The notes beneath the pieces were generated by a model that had not been told where the DNA came from, did not search any database, and saw only the letters and a program-made list of their open reading frames with translations. Shown here one piece after another: positions 45,802 to 53,628 of a stretch of DNA of 64,000 nt. The stretch spans positions 1,922,001 through 1,986,000 of the forward strand of contig NZ_BNEB01000002.1 of the NCBI RefSeq assembly GCF_016860545.1, written 5' to 3'. Within the stretch, counting starts at the first letter, position 1, and every line of letters starts with the position of its first letter. The stretch comes from Streptomyces asoensis (GTDB lineage: Bacteria > Actinomycetota > Actinomycetes > Streptomycetales > Streptomycetaceae). A program made the position numbers and the translations under genes.

Positions 45802-46698
45802 TCAGGAACTGCCGTGCATGATGGCCCCGTTGGCCTCGACGAAGCCGACGTAGTACAGCAGCGCGGCGATAGTGGTGACGGCGTGCCCCATGATGTAGAT
45901 GCTCTGGCCGGACGGGTTGGCGCGCGCGTTGCGGATGAACCTGCTGATGGCCCCCCACTGGTTCTCCACGTTCGCGGCGAGGATGGGCCCGCGATCCCCG
46001 TCGACGTAGTTCAGCGGCCGGTTCCGGTTGGGATCGAGGATGTTGCCCCGGACGACGTCGAAGACGACGCCGAAGCGCGCGGCCTCGGAGAAGATCTGGG
46101 TCGCCATCAGCACCGCGCGTCCCGTCGTCTCGTTGTACGCGGCCGCACGGCCGAGATCGCGCATCGCGGTGTAGATGTTCTCGGGGTTCGGAGCCAGTGT
46201 CCCCCGGGTGCTGCCGCCCGGGATGTCGTTGTAGTTGCTGCTGGCGATCCGGCGATTGGCGGGGACCGTCACCCCCAGCGCCGTCTGGAACTCGTTGATC
46301 CGGTCCTGGAACGCCCAGTGGGAGTTCGTCTGCGGGGCGTAGAAGCCGGCGACGTAGAGGTCGTTCGCCCACAGGTAGACGGACGCGAGATGGACGTTGT
46401 TGGTGTCGAGGACGCGCACCTGGATCAGGCGCCCGCGCTCGGTGGTGGTCTCGGTGACGCTGTTGATGCCGGTCACGTCACCGTAGGTGTAACGGTGGAT
46501 CGCGTCGATCAGGTTCCAGTAGTTCTGGTGGTGGGTGTTCCCCCCACTGGTGATGCTCGAGACGTGCCAGTCGATCACCTGGTAGTTGGTCGCGGACGCG
46601 GTGCCGCTCAGCGCCGTCACCAGGCCCATCGAGACGGCCAGGGTCAGCAGGGCGGAGCAAAGTCGTTTCAGCACGGTGTTCTTGTGTCTCCGGATCAA
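45802..46698 (-). CDS. Secreted ribosome-inactivating protein (rRNA N-glycosidase family)
   Basis: The 298-residue protein has a signal peptide cleaved after ASA (36/37). The mature part matches the RIP fold with all expected active-site residues: Tyr115 (DLYVAGFYA), Tyr156 (SSNYND), Glu205 and Arg208 in SEAARF, and Trp248 in ENQWG. These correspond to ricin Tyr80, Tyr123, Glu177, Arg180 and Trp211. RIPs remove an adenine from the sarcin-ricin loop of large rRNA; bacterial members are few but known in Streptomyces. No B chain or immunity gene is adjacent. The TTG start is uncertain; a GTG at 46674 would shorten the signal. Confidence 0.88.
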   Translation of the reverse strand: MIRRHKNTVLKRLCSALLTLAVSMGLVTALSGTASATNYQVIDWHVSSITSGGNTHHQNYWNLIDAIHRYTYGDVTGINSVTETTTERGRLIQVRVLDTNNVHLASVYLWANDLYVAGFYAPQTNSHWAFQDRINEFQTALGVTVPANRRIASSNYNDIPGGSTRGTLAPNPENIYTAMRDLGRAAAYNETTGRAVLMATQIFSEAARFGVVFDVVRGNILDPNRNRPLNYVDGDRGPILAANVENQWGAISRFIRNARANPSGQSIYIMGHAVTTIAALLYYVGFVEANGAIMHGSS

Positions 46699-47039
46699 GG
46701 GTGGTCAGTCCTGTCGAGGCACGAGGCTAGGAGCCCTCGGGTCGGTGCAGTTGTCCCGCTGCGCATCGGCACGTATCCCAGAACGCACAGGTGTGCCGAC
46801 CGAAGTGCTCTCCCGCCCCGTCACCCGGCCGCCGACATGCGTGCGACCCTTCCGGCACGGTCTTCGCCGGAGATGCGGGCGGAGGGTGCAAGCGATCATG
46901 CTCAGGCGGTGCGGGTGACCTGGCATCCGGCTCCCTCGGAAGGGGCGGTTTGGGGAAACCCCGGGATCGTGCGGCGCACCTTTCTCATGACGGCATGCGG
47001 CCGCTTGCAGGATCGTCAGAATTCGCCGGGTGACGCGTC
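46699..47039. other. Intergenic region
   Basis: This stretch of about 340 bases holds no supported gene. Its left end should contain the RIP promoter. Its right end borders the WD40 relic and may include its eroded upstream portion. Confidence 0.5.
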
Positions 47040-47313
47040 TTCCACGACTTCCCGCTGATCACGTTGAGCGGCGACGGCACCCGTCCGGCAGCGAGCCGCG
47101 ACAACGAGGTTCATGTGTGGAACACCGGCATCGTCTCGGGAACCGGCCGAGGCGAGAAGATCGCCGGACCTCACCGGCCACGTCGCTGACATCTACCACC
47201 TGGCACTCAGCGAGGACGGCAACACACGCGCCGCGACGGCCGAGGGCACCACACGTCTCTGGACTCTCGGACCCTGGGAATTTTTCCTGGGGAGGGCAGG
47301 CGTGGATGTGTGA
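47040..47313 (+). pseudogene. WD40-repeat gene relic with frameshift
   Basis: One frame reads LITLSGDGTRPAASRDNEVHVWNTG (47040 onward) and stops near 47189. A second frame, shifted by one base, reads LTGHVADIYHLALSEDG, then TTRLWTLGPW, and stops at 47313. Both are WD40 blades (GH dipeptide, SxDG, the V-W or L-W ending). The rest of the propeller is missing, so this is a decayed C-terminal remnant of a large WD40 protein of the kind often fused to kinases or NTPases. Confidence 0.7.
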
Positions 47314-47384
47314 AGCGGGGGTATTCGGGCGGCGGCGTCGGCTGCAAACGCAGCTCGATCGGTTCGACGGCGGGAGGGGTATTC

Positions 47385-48230
47385 ATGGCAGTCATCAGCG
47401 TGACGGAGGCAGGTACGCAGGCAGGGGAGCTTCCCGAGGTCGCCGATCCTTCCCGGGTGGCGCCCAAGGACGCCCGTGCGCTGTCCCGGCTGTTCTTCGA
47501 CCAGCTCGCGGTGCTGGAGGAAGGCACGCCGGAGTACAGCTACGCGCGCAACACGCTGATCGAGATGAACATGTCCCTGGTCCGCTTCGCGGCCGGCCGG
47601 TTCCGCAGCCGGGGGCCGGAGGAGATGGAGGACATCGTCCAGGTCGGCATGATCGGTCTGATCAAGGCGATCGACCGGTTCGAGCTGACCCGCGAGGTCG
47701 AGTTCACCTCCTTCGCCATCCCCTACATCGTCGGCGAGATCAAGCGGTTCTTCCGCGACACCACCTGGGCCGTGCACGTCCCCCGGCGGCTCCAGGAGGC
47801 CCGTGTCCAGCTCGCCCGCGCCACGGAGGAACTGCGCAGCCGACTGGGCCGCACCCCGACGGTGAAGGAGCTGTCGGAGCTGATGAGCCTGCCCGAGGAC
47901 GAGGTCCGTGAGGCCCGCCTCGCGGCGAACGGCTACAACTCCTCCTCCCTCGACGCCACGCTCAGCGCCAGTGAGGACGGGGAGGCGGCCCTCCAGGACT
48001 TCATCGGCGTCGAGGACACCGCCCTGGAACTGGTGGAGAACTTCCACGCCCTCGCGCCGCTCATCGCCGAACTCGGCGACCGGGACCGGCAGATCATCCA
48101 CATGCGGTTCGTGGAGGAGCTCACCCAGGCGCAGATCGGCGAACGGCTGGGCGTCTCGCAGATGCACGTCTCCCGGCTGCTCTCGCGCACCCTGGCCCGG
48201 CTGCGCGAAGGCATGCTCACCTCTCACTGA
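47385..48230 (+). CDS. SigB/SigF-family RNA polymerase sigma factor
   Basis: The 281-residue protein has sigma regions 2 (NMSLVRFAAGRFRSRG, EDIVQVGMIGLIKAIDRFE, FTSFAIPYIVGEIKRFFRD), 3 (VPRRLQEARVQL) and 4 (MRFVEELTQAQIGERLGVSQMHVSRLLSRTL), matching stress/sporulation group 3 sigmas. Such proteins are held by RsbW-type kinases and freed by STAS proteins. GGGAGGGG precedes the ATG at 47385. A longer frame starts at 47310 without support. No anti-sigma gene is adjacent. Confidence 0.92.
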   Translation: MAVISVTEAGTQAGELPEVADPSRVAPKDARALSRLFFDQLAVLEEGTPEYSYARNTLIEMNMSLVRFAAGRFRSRGPEEMEDIVQVGMIGLIKAIDRFELTREVEFTSFAIPYIVGEIKRFFRDTTWAVHVPRRLQEARVQLARATEELRSRLGRTPTVKELSELMSLPEDEVREARLAANGYNSSSLDATLSASEDGEAALQDFIGVEDTALELVENFHALAPLIAELGDRDRQIIHMRFVEELTQAQIGERLGVSQMHVSRLLSRTLARLREGMLTSH

Positions 48231-48302
48231 CCTGGATGCGACAGGTGCCCGAGGGCACTCACTGACGGGTGGGACGCGCGGGGCAGCGCGACGAGCCGGG
48301 CG

Positions 48303-48656
48303 TCAGGCCCGTGTGAAGCCGCTGCTCCGCTCCGCCTTCGCCACGTGCAGGGTGTAGCTCTCGTACCACTCGGCCCGCCCGCGTCGTTGCGCCGCCCGAT
48401 GCTCGGTGTCGGCGCTCCACTGCGTGAGGGCGTCGGCATCACGGAAGTACCCGACCGTGATGCCCAGCCCACCGGGTGTCTGCGCGTGGTCCATCCCCAG
48501 GAACCCGGGGATCGCCTTCACCAGTTCCTCCATCCGTGCGTCGGTCTCGCGGTAGCCGTCCTGTTCCTGGGTCCGCACCGCGGTGAAGACAGCGACGTAG
48601 TAAGGGGGTTCGAAAGCCTGGACAGGCGCGACGGGCACTTCCGGGTGATCGTTCAT
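48303..48656 (-). CDS. Antibiotic biosynthesis monooxygenase (ABM)-like protein
   Basis: The 117-residue protein fits the ABM ferredoxin-like fold: YYVAVFTAVRTQEQDGYRET, IPGFLGMDHAQTPGGLGITVGYFRDADALTQWSADTEHRAAQRRGRAEWYESYTLHVAKAER in short blocks. The final WY-Y pattern is typical. Family members include quinol monooxygenases and haem-degrading proteins; this one is not assigned. It is convergent with the sigma factor gene. Confidence 0.85.
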   Translation of the reverse strand: MNDHPEVPVAPVQAFEPPYYVAVFTAVRTQEQDGYRETDARMEELVKAIPGFLGMDHAQTPGGLGITVGYFRDADALTQWSADTEHRAAQRRGRAEWYESYTLHVAKAERSSGFTRA

Positions 48657-48841
48657 GGCGCCACCGTAGGGCGGGACGCGTCCGGTGATCCAACGGATTC
48701 CGGTCGTCTCTTCTCGCCGGTGCGCACCCGCCCGCTCATGGCGTCCGCGCCCGCCGCCCTGTCGTCCTCGACGGTTTGCCGGCATGCGACCGCCGGCTCG
48801 TCCGAAGTGTCCGATCGGCCCGTCTCGGTAGCATGCGGCGC

Positions 48842-49278
48842 ATGGCCATCAGACTTGAGAACGTCGGCATCGCCGTGCGCGACCTCGAAGCAGCGATCTC
48901 CTTCTTCACCGATCTCGGCCTCACGGTCATCGGCCGGGACACGGTCAGCGGCGAGTGGACCGACACCGCCGTCGGTCTCGACGGCAACCACGCCAAGATC
49001 GCGATGCTCCAGACGCCGGACGGCCAGGGCCGCCTGGAACTCTTCGAGTACATCCACCCCGAAGCGATCGAGACCGAGCCCACGCTTCCCCACGAGATCG
49101 GCATGCACCGGGTCGCCTTCCAGGTCGACGACATCGACGCGGCCCTCGAGACGGCCGCTCGGCACGGTGCCGTCCGCTGCGCGGTGTGGCGACGTACGAG
49201 GACATCTACAAGCTGACGTACGTCCGCGGTCCCAGCGGCATCCTGGTGATGCTCGCCGAGGAGCTGAAGAAGAACTGA
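48842..49278 (+). pseudogene. VOC (glyoxalase/bleomycin-resistance) family gene with frameshift
   Basis: Translation from the ATG at 48842 reads MAIRLENVGIAVRDLEAAI and continues as a normal VOC protein to AALETAARHG near 49167, where the frame leaves the family. One base shift later the sequence continues CRPLRGVATYEDIYKLTYVRGPSGI and ends at 49278 with the normal C-terminus. A single-base deletion within or next to CACGGT explains it. It is either a genuine recent inactivation or a sequencing error. Confidence 0.85.
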
Positions 49279-49430
49279 CCCTGTTGCCCCGACTACTCAA
49301 CAATGTGACTACTCTTGTTCTTGAGTAGGGTCCGGTGCCGTACTCGTGCGGCCTCGTCCCCGCGCCGGGCGCGGGCTCCGGGCCTGGTGCCCGCGTGCCG
49401 CAACCGTCCCGGGGGGAAGGCAGACCAGAG

Positions 49431-50261
49431 ATGCCGAACGGTCCGTACCTGCGCTACGTCGCCCTGGGCGACAGTCAGACCGAGGGACTCGGTGACGGGG
49501 ACGACACCGTCGGCCTGCGCGGCTTCGCCGACCGGCTCGCCGAGCACCTCGCGGCCGTCGATCCCGCACTTCGATACGCCAATCTGGCCGTGCGGGGACG
49601 CACCGCCGGGCAGATCCGCACCGAACAGCTCGCGCCCGCCCTGGCGCTGCGCCCCGACCTGGCCACCGTCGTCGCCGGGGTCAACGACCTGCTGCGGCCC
49701 CGGTTCGACGTCGTGGAAGTGGTCGGTCAGGTGGAGGAGATGTTCGCCGCGCTCACGCGGGCCGGGACCCGTGTCGTCACGCTGACCTTCCCCGACATCG
49801 CGAAGGTCGCCCCGCTCGCCCGGCCGCTCAGGTCCCGTGTGTTCGAACTCAATGCGGGTATCCGGGCCGCGGCCGCCCGACACGCGGTGGTGGTCGCCGA
49901 GACCGGCCGGCCGGCCGTCACCACGGACCCGCGGCTGTGGACCGCGGACCGGCTCCACGCGAGCCCCCTCGGCCATGAACGGATCGCCGCGGCACTCGCC
50001 CGAGCCCTCGAACTGCCCGGAAGCGACGACGCCTGGACGCTCCCGCTCCCGCCGCAGCGGCTGCCCACGGCCGGTCAGGCAGCGGCGGCCGAACTGCGCT
50101 GGGCGGCCTCCTACCTCGGCCCGTGGCTGGGACGCCGCCTGCGCGGACGCTCCTCGGGCGACGCCCGCACCGCGAAGCGCCCGCACCTGCGGCCCGTCGA
50201 GGCCGGCCCGCGGCTCACTCCCGACGCGACGGCGGACCCGGTCCGACGGGAAGCGCCGTAG
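49431..50261 (+). CDS. SGNH/GDSL-family hydrolase
   Basis: The 276-residue protein has the SGNH blocks: GDSQTEG with nucleophile Ser15, Gly83-x-Asn85-Asp86 in AGVNDLL, and Asp173-x-x-His176 in DRLHAS. There is no signal peptide, so it is cytoplasmic. Such enzymes are esterases or acyl hydrolases with varied substrates. The C-terminal 70 residues are Arg/Pro-rich and outside the fold. The start ATG follows a GGGGGGAAGG tract about 12 bases away. Confidence 0.88.
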   Translation: MPNGPYLRYVALGDSQTEGLGDGDDTVGLRGFADRLAEHLAAVDPALRYANLAVRGRTAGQIRTEQLAPALALRPDLATVVAGVNDLLRPRFDVVEVVGQVEEMFAALTRAGTRVVTLTFPDIAKVAPLARPLRSRVFELNAGIRAAAARHAVVVAETGRPAVTTDPRLWTADRLHASPLGHERIAAALARALELPGSDDAWTLPLPPQRLPTAGQAAAAELRWAASYLGPWLGRRLRGRSSGDARTAKRPHLRPVEAGPRLTPDATADPVRREAP

Positions 50262-50373
50262 CCGCATGTCGTGCGCACGGGCGGGCCGAGAACCCGGCGG
50301 GGTATCGGCCTCACCCGCGAGGTGTCGCGTGCGTGCGCCGCGTGCGTGTGGCGGCGTGTGCGTGTGGCGAACC

Positions 50374-50425
50374 GCCCCGGCAGGGGGCCTGCCCGGTCGT
50401 TCGACCGGGCAGGACCTGCCGGGGC
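50374..50425. terminator. Double-stem bidirectional terminator
   Basis: An outer 11-bp stem (GCCCCGGCAGG, 50374-50384 with 50415-50425) encloses an inner perfect 12-bp stem (CCTGCCCGGTCG, 50388-50399 with 50402-50413). It lies between convergent genes and can serve both. Confidence 0.85.
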
Positions 50426-50468
50426 GACCCCGTCGCCGACCTGTCTCCCGCCATGGGGCGGGCCCGTC

Positions 50469-50897
50469 CTAGAGGACGGCGACCGTCTCCGTGTCGGCGT
50501 AGCGGAACCCGTCGTTGTCGAAGTAGAAGACGGTGACCTTCACCTTGTCCCCCTTGTCGAAGTGGGAGCCCGCGGCCGGGCGCAGGGTCACCAGTGCGAC
50601 GTGGTTCTCGTAGTCGCAGACCAGCTTGTCCTTCTTGACGGTGCCCGCCGCGATCGACTGGTCGTGGGAGCTGTGGTTGAGCGTCGTCGCGTTGGCCACC
50701 AGCTGGTGGTCGATGCCGACGTCGCAGGAGTAGGTGACCTTCACCTGCACGCCGGGAGCGTGCTGCGACACCTTGTCGATGGTCAGCAGGTTCGCCTTCG
50801 CCGCGGCCGAAGGCGCGGCCGCCAGTGCGCCGCCTCCGATGAGCAGCACGGTGGCGGCGGTTCCTGCGACACGTCGACGCAGACTGGATGACGTCAT
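50469..50897 (-). CDS. Small secreted protein
   Basis: The 142-residue protein has a signal peptide (RRR, then TVLLIGGGALAAAPSAAA, cleavage near residue 33). The mature domain of about 105 residues is beta-rich, with two cysteines (TYSCDVG and LVCDYE) that could form a disulfide. It ends GFRYADTETVAVL. It resembles small actinobacterial exported proteins of unknown function. AAGGAA precedes the ATG. Confidence 0.8.
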   Translation of the reverse strand: MTSSSLRRRVAGTAATVLLIGGGALAAAPSAAAKANLLTIDKVSQHAPGVQVKVTYSCDVGIDHQLVANATTLNHSSHDQSIAAGTVKKDKLVCDYENHVALVTLRPAAGSHFDKGDKVKVTVFYFDNDGFRYADTETVAVL

Positions 50898-51194
50898 CTC
50901 GGTTTGTTCCTTCCCCCTTGCGCGGTCACCCTGGTCGAGGTGTGGAGAAATCTCCAACTAGGCGGGCAACCGCGACAGTTGGTTGATTCGCCCTGGATGC
51001 TACGTGATCTTCGCGTGCGGGAGGTGCCGGATCGCCGCCGACGTCTGGTGAGGAACACCGCACCGTGCCGGATGAACCACTCACCGCTCCTCACCGTCGC
51101 GGGGGAGGGGGGGCCGCAGCAATTGCCGTGCGCCCGTGCACCGGTGTGCCCGAATACTTTTGAACACGTTCAATTGCAGGCGTACGATGCCCGC

Positions 51195-51716
51195 ATGAGC
51201 GACAGGGCCGCCCTGGTGAAGGGCATTCGCGTCTGGTTGGTCCTCTTCGTCGTGTGCCTGGTGATCAGCGGCGCGACCGCGTTCCCGCTCGTGCACGAAC
51301 TGCGCTGGACGGAAGAGCTGTTCCGTCATCTGTCCGTACCGGAGCGGCTGCCCGGGCTCATGGAGTGGATCGAGCGCGTGCGGCGCGGCCTCGACACGGC
51401 CGACGCCGACTATCCGTTCCTCCTCTACGGCACGGACTGGCTCGCCTTCGCCCATCTCGTCATCGCCGTCGCCTTCTGGGGCCCCTACCGCGACCCGGTC
51501 CGCAACATCTGGGTCGTCGAGTTCTCGATGATCGCCTGCGCCGGCATCATCCCGCTCGCCCTCGTCTGCGGCCCCCTGCGCGGCATCCCGTTCTGGTGGA
51601 GCGTGATCGACATGTCGTTCGGCGTGTTCGGCGTGATCCCGCTGTACGTCGTGCGGAAGAAGATCAAGAGGCTGGAGGCGATGACGGCCGGCCGCCCCGC
51701 ACCGGCCCTCGCCTGA
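51195..51716 (+). CDS. Membrane protein of unknown function
   Basis: The 173-residue protein has four likely transmembrane segments (about 12-32, 85-100, 110-128, 135-153), with a long loop between the first and second (HELRWTEELFRHL and onward). A basic C-terminus (VRKKIKRLEAM) should be cytoplasmic. The ATG at 51195 lacks a clear ribosome binding site. No family name can be given. Confidence 0.78.
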   Translation: MSDRAALVKGIRVWLVLFVVCLVISGATAFPLVHELRWTEELFRHLSVPERLPGLMEWIERVRRGLDTADADYPFLLYGTDWLAFAHLVIAVAFWGPYRDPVRNIWVVEFSMIACAGIIPLALVCGPLRGIPFWWSVIDMSFGVFGVIPLYVVRKKIKRLEAMTAGRPAPALA

Positions 51717-51849
51717 GCGCGGGTCGAGGCCGCGGCCGCGGCCCGCTGCGCGAGCTGGATTCGGGGGCAGCGCCGGTCGGCGGAGGCGCCCGGCGGTCTG
51801 AGTAACCGTGCTCATGCGGGACGGGTCGCTCGCGCGGCAGGCTGCGTCC

Positions 51850-52269
51850 ATGACCGACATCTCGTCACCCCCGCGGCGCGGCCGCCCGTGGTCGCGCCGT
51901 ACCCGGCCTGGCGTGGACCTGGCCTTCGCGATCCCCCTCTTCGTGCTGGAAGTCGGCTGGTTCGCCCTGGACCGGGTCTACGGCTTCGGTCTGGAAGTGT
52001 GGGCGGCGCAGGGCGATCAGGCCAGCGTCGACGCGGCGGGTCTCGCGCATCTCGGGAGGGTTCGGACGCTGCTGGTCGCCGTACTCGTCCTGGCCGTCGT
52101 CGCGGCGGTCTTCCGTGCCCGCTGGACCGTGGCCGCGCATCTGGTGGTGGCCCTCCTGGTGGGCGGAGTGCTGAACGCCGAACGGCACGAGTACGAGGGA
52201 CACGGCTCCGCGGCTCCCGCCTGCGTCCGCCACGGAGCGGACTGCGGACCCATCACCGTCGTGCTGTAG
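51850..52269 (+). CDS. Small membrane protein (DUF6234-like)
   Basis: The 139-residue protein has a basic N-terminus (RRGRPWSRRTRPG), a first hydrophobic helix (DLAFAIPLFVLEVGWFAL), then two more (about 75-115). Its soluble C-terminus has CVRHGADCG. It resembles small actinobacterial DUF6234 membrane proteins, though I am not certain. The ATG at 51850 begins 14 codons inside a longer frame. It ends about 40 bases before the tRNA-like gene. Confidence 0.72.
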   Translation: MTDISSPPRRGRPWSRRTRPGVDLAFAIPLFVLEVGWFALDRVYGFGLEVWAAQGDQASVDAAGLAHLGRVRTLLVAVLVLAVVAAVFRARWTVAAHLVVALLVGGVLNAERHEYEGHGSAAPACVRHGADCGPITVVL

Positions 52270-52273
52270 GGGA

Positions 52274-52302
52274 TCGAACAGCTGGCTGAATGTGGCTATG
52301 AT
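52274..52302 (+). promoter_or_regulatory. Sigma-70-like promoter of the tRNA-like gene
   Basis: TATGAT (52297-52302) is a near-perfect -10 box, and TCGAAC (52274-52279) is a weak -35 box 17 bases upstream. Transcription would start at about 52309, the first base of the predicted RNA helix. Confidence 0.65.
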
Positions 52303-52311
52303 CTTCGCGGC

Positions 52312-52384
52312 AAGGTTGTAGCGCAGTGGTCGTCGCGCCCAAGCATCAAGCTGGAGGACGTCGGTTCGAATCCGGCCGGCCTTG
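52312..52384 (+). tRNA. Atypical tRNA gene, anticodon not assignable
   Basis: The internal elements are good: TAGCGCAGTGGT (A box, D-arm with GCGC/GCGC stem) and GGTTCGAATCC (B box, T-loop). The acceptor stem AAGGTTG (52312-52318) pairs with CGGCCTT (52377-52383) using two G-U pairs, and continues outward as GGC/GCC to ten pairs. The T-stem is GTCGG/CCGGC. The anticodon arm is poor: CCAAGC and GCTGG pair only with a bulged A around ATCAA. Fixed spacing would give anticodon CAA, the bulged fold TCA. The variable loop is short. It may be a degenerate tRNA or a tRNA-like RNA. Confidence 0.5.
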
Positions 52385-52491
52385 CCGCCCTAGTCGTGGA
52401 ACAGTCGATTGGCGTCGGTTCGTCCTGGGCGGGCGGAGGGCGATGCCGCCCTCGGCGGGCCGGGCGCCGGCGATGGACCGGTGGAGTGGTG

Positions 52492-53628
52492 ATGACGCAG
52501 CCGACGCCCGTACGCTGCCCCGCGATCGAGCACCCCGACATCCCGATCGGCGATCCCGGCGCACTGGAACCGCTGCTCGACCGCCTGCGGTCCGCGCACC
52601 CGGTCGACGCCGACGAGACCTTCCCGCTCGGCACGCTGCGCGCGGACGGGCGTGTCGACCTGTGCAAGCAAGGCCTCGGCACGGCGGGAGCGGCACGGCT
52701 CATGCCGGTCGCCGCCTCCTCCGCGCACGCCACCCACCTGCTGCTCGGCACCAACGCCGTCGGCGACGACGGGGCCCGCGCGGTCGCCGACGCGCTGGCG
52801 GACGGCCACGGCGTCCACACGCTCTATCTCGGCTGCAACCGGATCGGCCCCGCGGGCGCCGGCGCGCTCGCCGACGCGCTGGCGACGGACGGCACCGTCC
52901 GCGCCCTGTGGCTCAAGCGCAACCCGGTGGGCGACGACGGCGCGCGGGCGCTCGCCACGATGCTCCGCCGCAACACCGCACTGCGCACGCTCGACCTGGT
53001 CAACACCGGCCTGACCACCGGCGGGTTGACGGCCCTGCTCGACGCTCTGAGCAGCAGGCCCCGTCCGGTGGAGCGACTCTTCCTCGGAGGCAACGGCCTG
53101 ACCGCGCAGGCCGCCCCGCTGCTGGCCGCGCTGATCCGGGACGCCGGGGTGCGCGAGCTCTACCTGCCCGCCAACCACCTCGGTGACGAAGGCGCGGCGA
53201 TCCTCGCGGCCGCCGCGGCCGACCCCGCCCGGCCCGTGCGACTCGGCCTGGGCGGCAACGGCATCGGCCCCGTCGGCGCCCGCGCCCTCGCCGGGTCCCT
53301 CGGCGCGATCGAGGCGCTCGACCTGGGCCGGCCGATGTCCGAACGCAGCCTCGGCGCCCCCGCGAACACCCCCGGCGACGCGGGGGCCCACGCGCTCGCC
53401 GCCGCACTGCCGGGCAGCCCGTTGCGCCGACTGGAGCTGTGCCACACCGGCCTGACCGGACGCGGCGCGAAGACCCTGCTGGCGGCCGTGCCCGACGGCT
53501 CGCCCCTCGAGTACGTCGGTCTGGGACCGGGACTGCCCCGCAAGGTGAAGCGGTCGTTCGTCCAGCGCCTGCGCCCCGTCGGCACGGCACACCCCGACCT
53601 GCGTGCGATAGGGAGCGTCTACCGGTGA
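52492..53628 (+). CDS. Leucine-rich-repeat (ribonuclease-inhibitor type) protein
   Basis: The 378-residue protein is built of about nine LRR units of 28-29 residues (for example LYLGCNRIGPAGAGALADAL, then LWLKRNPVGDDGARALATML), forming an RI-like horseshoe from about residue 70 to 340. It has no signal peptide or enzyme domain, so it is a cytoplasmic binding protein. GGAG lies before the ATG. Its stop overlaps the next start as GTGA, so it is the first gene of a four-gene coupled operon and probably a recognition or scaffold component. Confidence 0.88.
   Translation: MTQPTPVRCPAIEHPDIPIGDPGALEPLLDRLRSAHPVDADETFPLGTLRADGRVDLCKQGLGTAGAARLMPVAASSAHATHLLLGTNAVGDDGARAVADALADGHGVHTLYLGCNRIGPAGAGALADALATDGTVRALWLKRNPVGDDGARALATMLRRNTALRTLDLVNTGLTTGGLTALLDALSSRPRPVERLFLGGNGLTAQAAPLLAALIRDAGVRELYLPANHLGDEGAAILAAAAADPARPVRLGLGGNGIGPVGARALAGSLGAIEALDLGRPMSERSLGAPANTPGDAGAHALAAALPGSPLRRLELCHTGLTGRGAKTLLAAVPDGSPLEYVGLGPGLPRKVKRSFVQRLRPVGTAHPDLRAIGSVYR

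Noticed and set aside
47302..47324. SigB-type promoter (GGGTAT at 47319-47324) before the sigma factor
   Set aside because: The -10-like GGGTAT is present, but no acceptable GTTT -35 element lies at the right distance, so I did not annotate it.
52312..52384. tRNA as an attachment site for a mobile element
   Set aside because: No integrase, direct repeat of the tRNA end or mobile-element gene is visible within the window.
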